DNA of 64,000 nt, from assembly GCF_018310535.1 (NCBI RefSeq), contig NZ_CP074102.1, positions 3,348,001 to 3,412,000 of the forward strand, in the 5' to 3' direction. This stretch comes from Streptomyces mirabilis. Lineage in GTDB: Bacteria; Actinomycetota; Actinomycetes; Streptomycetales; Streptomycetaceae. Under the pieces are notes generated by a model. That model searched no databases, was not told the DNA's origin, and saw nothing but the letters and a program-made list of their open reading frames with translations. The translations under genes and the position numbers were made by a program. Shown one piece after another: positions 61,649 to 64,000 of this stretch. Each line of letters starts with the position of its first letter. The stretch's first letter is position 1.

Positions 61649-62308
61649 GTGCGGGTGGTCATCGCCGAGGATTCAGTGCTGCTCAGGGAGGGCCTGACCC
61701 GGTTGTTGACCGACCGCGGGCACGACGTCGTGGCCGGTGTCGGAGACGGCGACGCGCTGATCAAGACGATCAACGACCTGGCGGCCCAGGACTCGCTGCC
61801 GGACGTCGTGGTCGCGGACGTACGGATGCCGCCGACGCACACCGACGAGGGTGTGAAGGCGGCCGTACAGCTGCGCAAGCAGCACCCGGGGGTGGGGGTG
61901 CTGGTGCTGTCGCAGTACGTGGAGGAGCGCTACGCCACCGAACTGCTGGCCGGTTCGACCCGTGGCGTCGGCTACCTGCTCAAGGACCGCGTCGCGGAGG
62001 TGCGCGAGTTCGTGGACGCGGTGGTGCGGGTGGCCCAGGGGGGTACCGCGCTGGACCCGGAAGTGGTCGCGCAGCTGCTCGGGCGCAGTCGTAAGCAGGA
62101 CGTACTGGCCGGGCTCACCCCGCGGGAGCGGGAGGTCCTAGGACTTATGGCCGAGGGACGCACCAACTCGGCGATCGCGCGGCAGCTCGTGGTGAGTGAC
62201 GGGGCGGTCGAGAAGCACGTCAGCAATATCTTCCTGAAACTCGGGCTTTCCCCGAGCGACGGCGATCACCGGCGTGTTCTCGCGGTCCTCACCTATCTGA
62301 ACTCCTGA
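61649..62308 (+). CDS. LuxR/NarL-type response regulator
   Basis: 219 residues from the GTG at 61649 (VRVVIAEDSVLLREGLTRLL) after GGAGGA; an ATG 22 codons upstream has no site. Receiver domain with E7-D8, phosphoacceptor D57 (VVVADVRMPP) and conserved K in GYLLKDRV. C-terminal LuxR helix-turn-helix LTPREREVLGLMAEGRTNSA with VEKHVSNIFLKLGL. Downstream of two histidine kinases; cognate to one or both. Confidence 0.94.
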   Translation: MRVVIAEDSVLLREGLTRLLTDRGHDVVAGVGDGDALIKTINDLAAQDSLPDVVVADVRMPPTHTDEGVKAAVQLRKQHPGVGVLVLSQYVEERYATELLAGSTRGVGYLLKDRVAEVREFVDAVVRVAQGGTALDPEVVAQLLGRSRKQDVLAGLTPREREVLGLMAEGRTNSAIARQLVVSDGAVEKHVSNIFLKLGLSPSDGDHRRVLAVLTYLNS

Positions 62309-62612
62309 GGGGCTGACACTGGGTCAGCCGAACGGAATCGCCCTCGAAGGACACTCGAAGGACAGGGGCGCCCGACACGGCACCAGAGCGGCGCGAGACC
62401 GGCACGAGAACCAAAGGATGAGGTAGAAGCGTCTTCCAGAGGAGCGTCGGGGGCGAGTAAGTCATGACAAGTCAGGGCGTCGAACCGTCTCAAAATGGTG
62501 TCCATCATGCGAACAGCCGAGGGAAGGCGACCCTTACAGACGTAGGGTTGGTCCTGGGAAGGCCTGCGGGAAGGCCGTTCCCAGACAGCCGCCTCGAAGG
62601 AGGTCCAGTTAA
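62309..62612. other. Gene-free stretch upstream of korA
   Basis: About 300 bases. Short direct repeats (GAAGGACACTC at 62346-62358, AAGTCATGACAAGTCAGGG at 62459) and no clear promoter pair; AAGGAGG at 62597-62603 is the korA ribosome site. Confidence 0.5.

Positions 62613-64000
<1,388 letters not shown>

Overview
The window is about 64 kb of very GC-rich, densely coded DNA from a Streptomyces or close relative. The evidence is strong G/C third-position bias, frequent GTG starts, GTGA/ATGA gene overlaps, TAnnnT -10 boxes, a TTA leucine codon in an accessory gene, a tRNA-Tyr next to yajQ, and a duplicated partial nuo cluster. As far as I remember, the gene order matches the Streptomyces core from korA/nuoA2 through rpmG, murB, secE, nusG, rplKA, rplJL, rpoBC and rpsLG to fusA.

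Layout. 1-1893 (minus): fusA (partial), rpsG, rpsL with a good HrdB-type promoter. 2376-9856 (plus): an accessory block set between rpsL and rpoC. It holds a Crp/Fnr regulator and a compact five-gene operon: class III nucleotide cyclase, STAND-like/HEAT-like protein, SPFH-like protein with a Pro-rich tail, three-TM protein resembling the Pycsar effector PycTM, and an M48 membrane protease with a Pro-rich head. It looks like an elaborated Pycsar-type cyclic-nucleotide defence operon and is the best candidate here for an undescribed system. 9931-24422 (minus): rpoC, rpoB, rplL, rplJ, two paralogous lipoproteins, rplA, rplK, nusG, secE and tRNA-Trp. 24670-37430: aspartate aminotransferase, adenosine deaminase, two TetR regulators with visible operators (one beside an NAD(P)H-binding protein, one controlling a DHA2 efflux pump), murB, a MaoC dehydratase pair, rpmG, tRNA-Thr and tRNA-Met, an amidohydrolase with an altered metal site, and another NAD(P)H-binding protein.

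37599-41988 is a flexible zone: a PL7 alginate lyase, a GH3-family lipoprotein, a secreted SH3-like protein, a partial tRNA-Tyr copy, a tRNA-Ser relic, a frameshifted tyrosine-integrase remnant and the intact tRNA-Tyr. This is the footprint of a decayed SLP1-like integrative element. 42191-47556 carries yajQ, a GlsB/YeaQ membrane protein, an APC permease, two orphan immunity-type genes (SUKH and barstar), yccF and htpX. 47713-57895 is a ten-gene nuo cluster (nuoA,B,C,H,I,J,K,L,M,N) without nuoD, E, F or G and with long disordered tails on NuoC and NuoI. 58278-62308 has two paralogous NarL-type histidine kinases sharing near-identical DNA, and a LuxR-type response regulator. The window ends inside korA, the alpha subunit of a 2-oxoacid:acceptor oxidoreductase.

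All calls rest on reading the sequence and on family knowledge; no database search was run.
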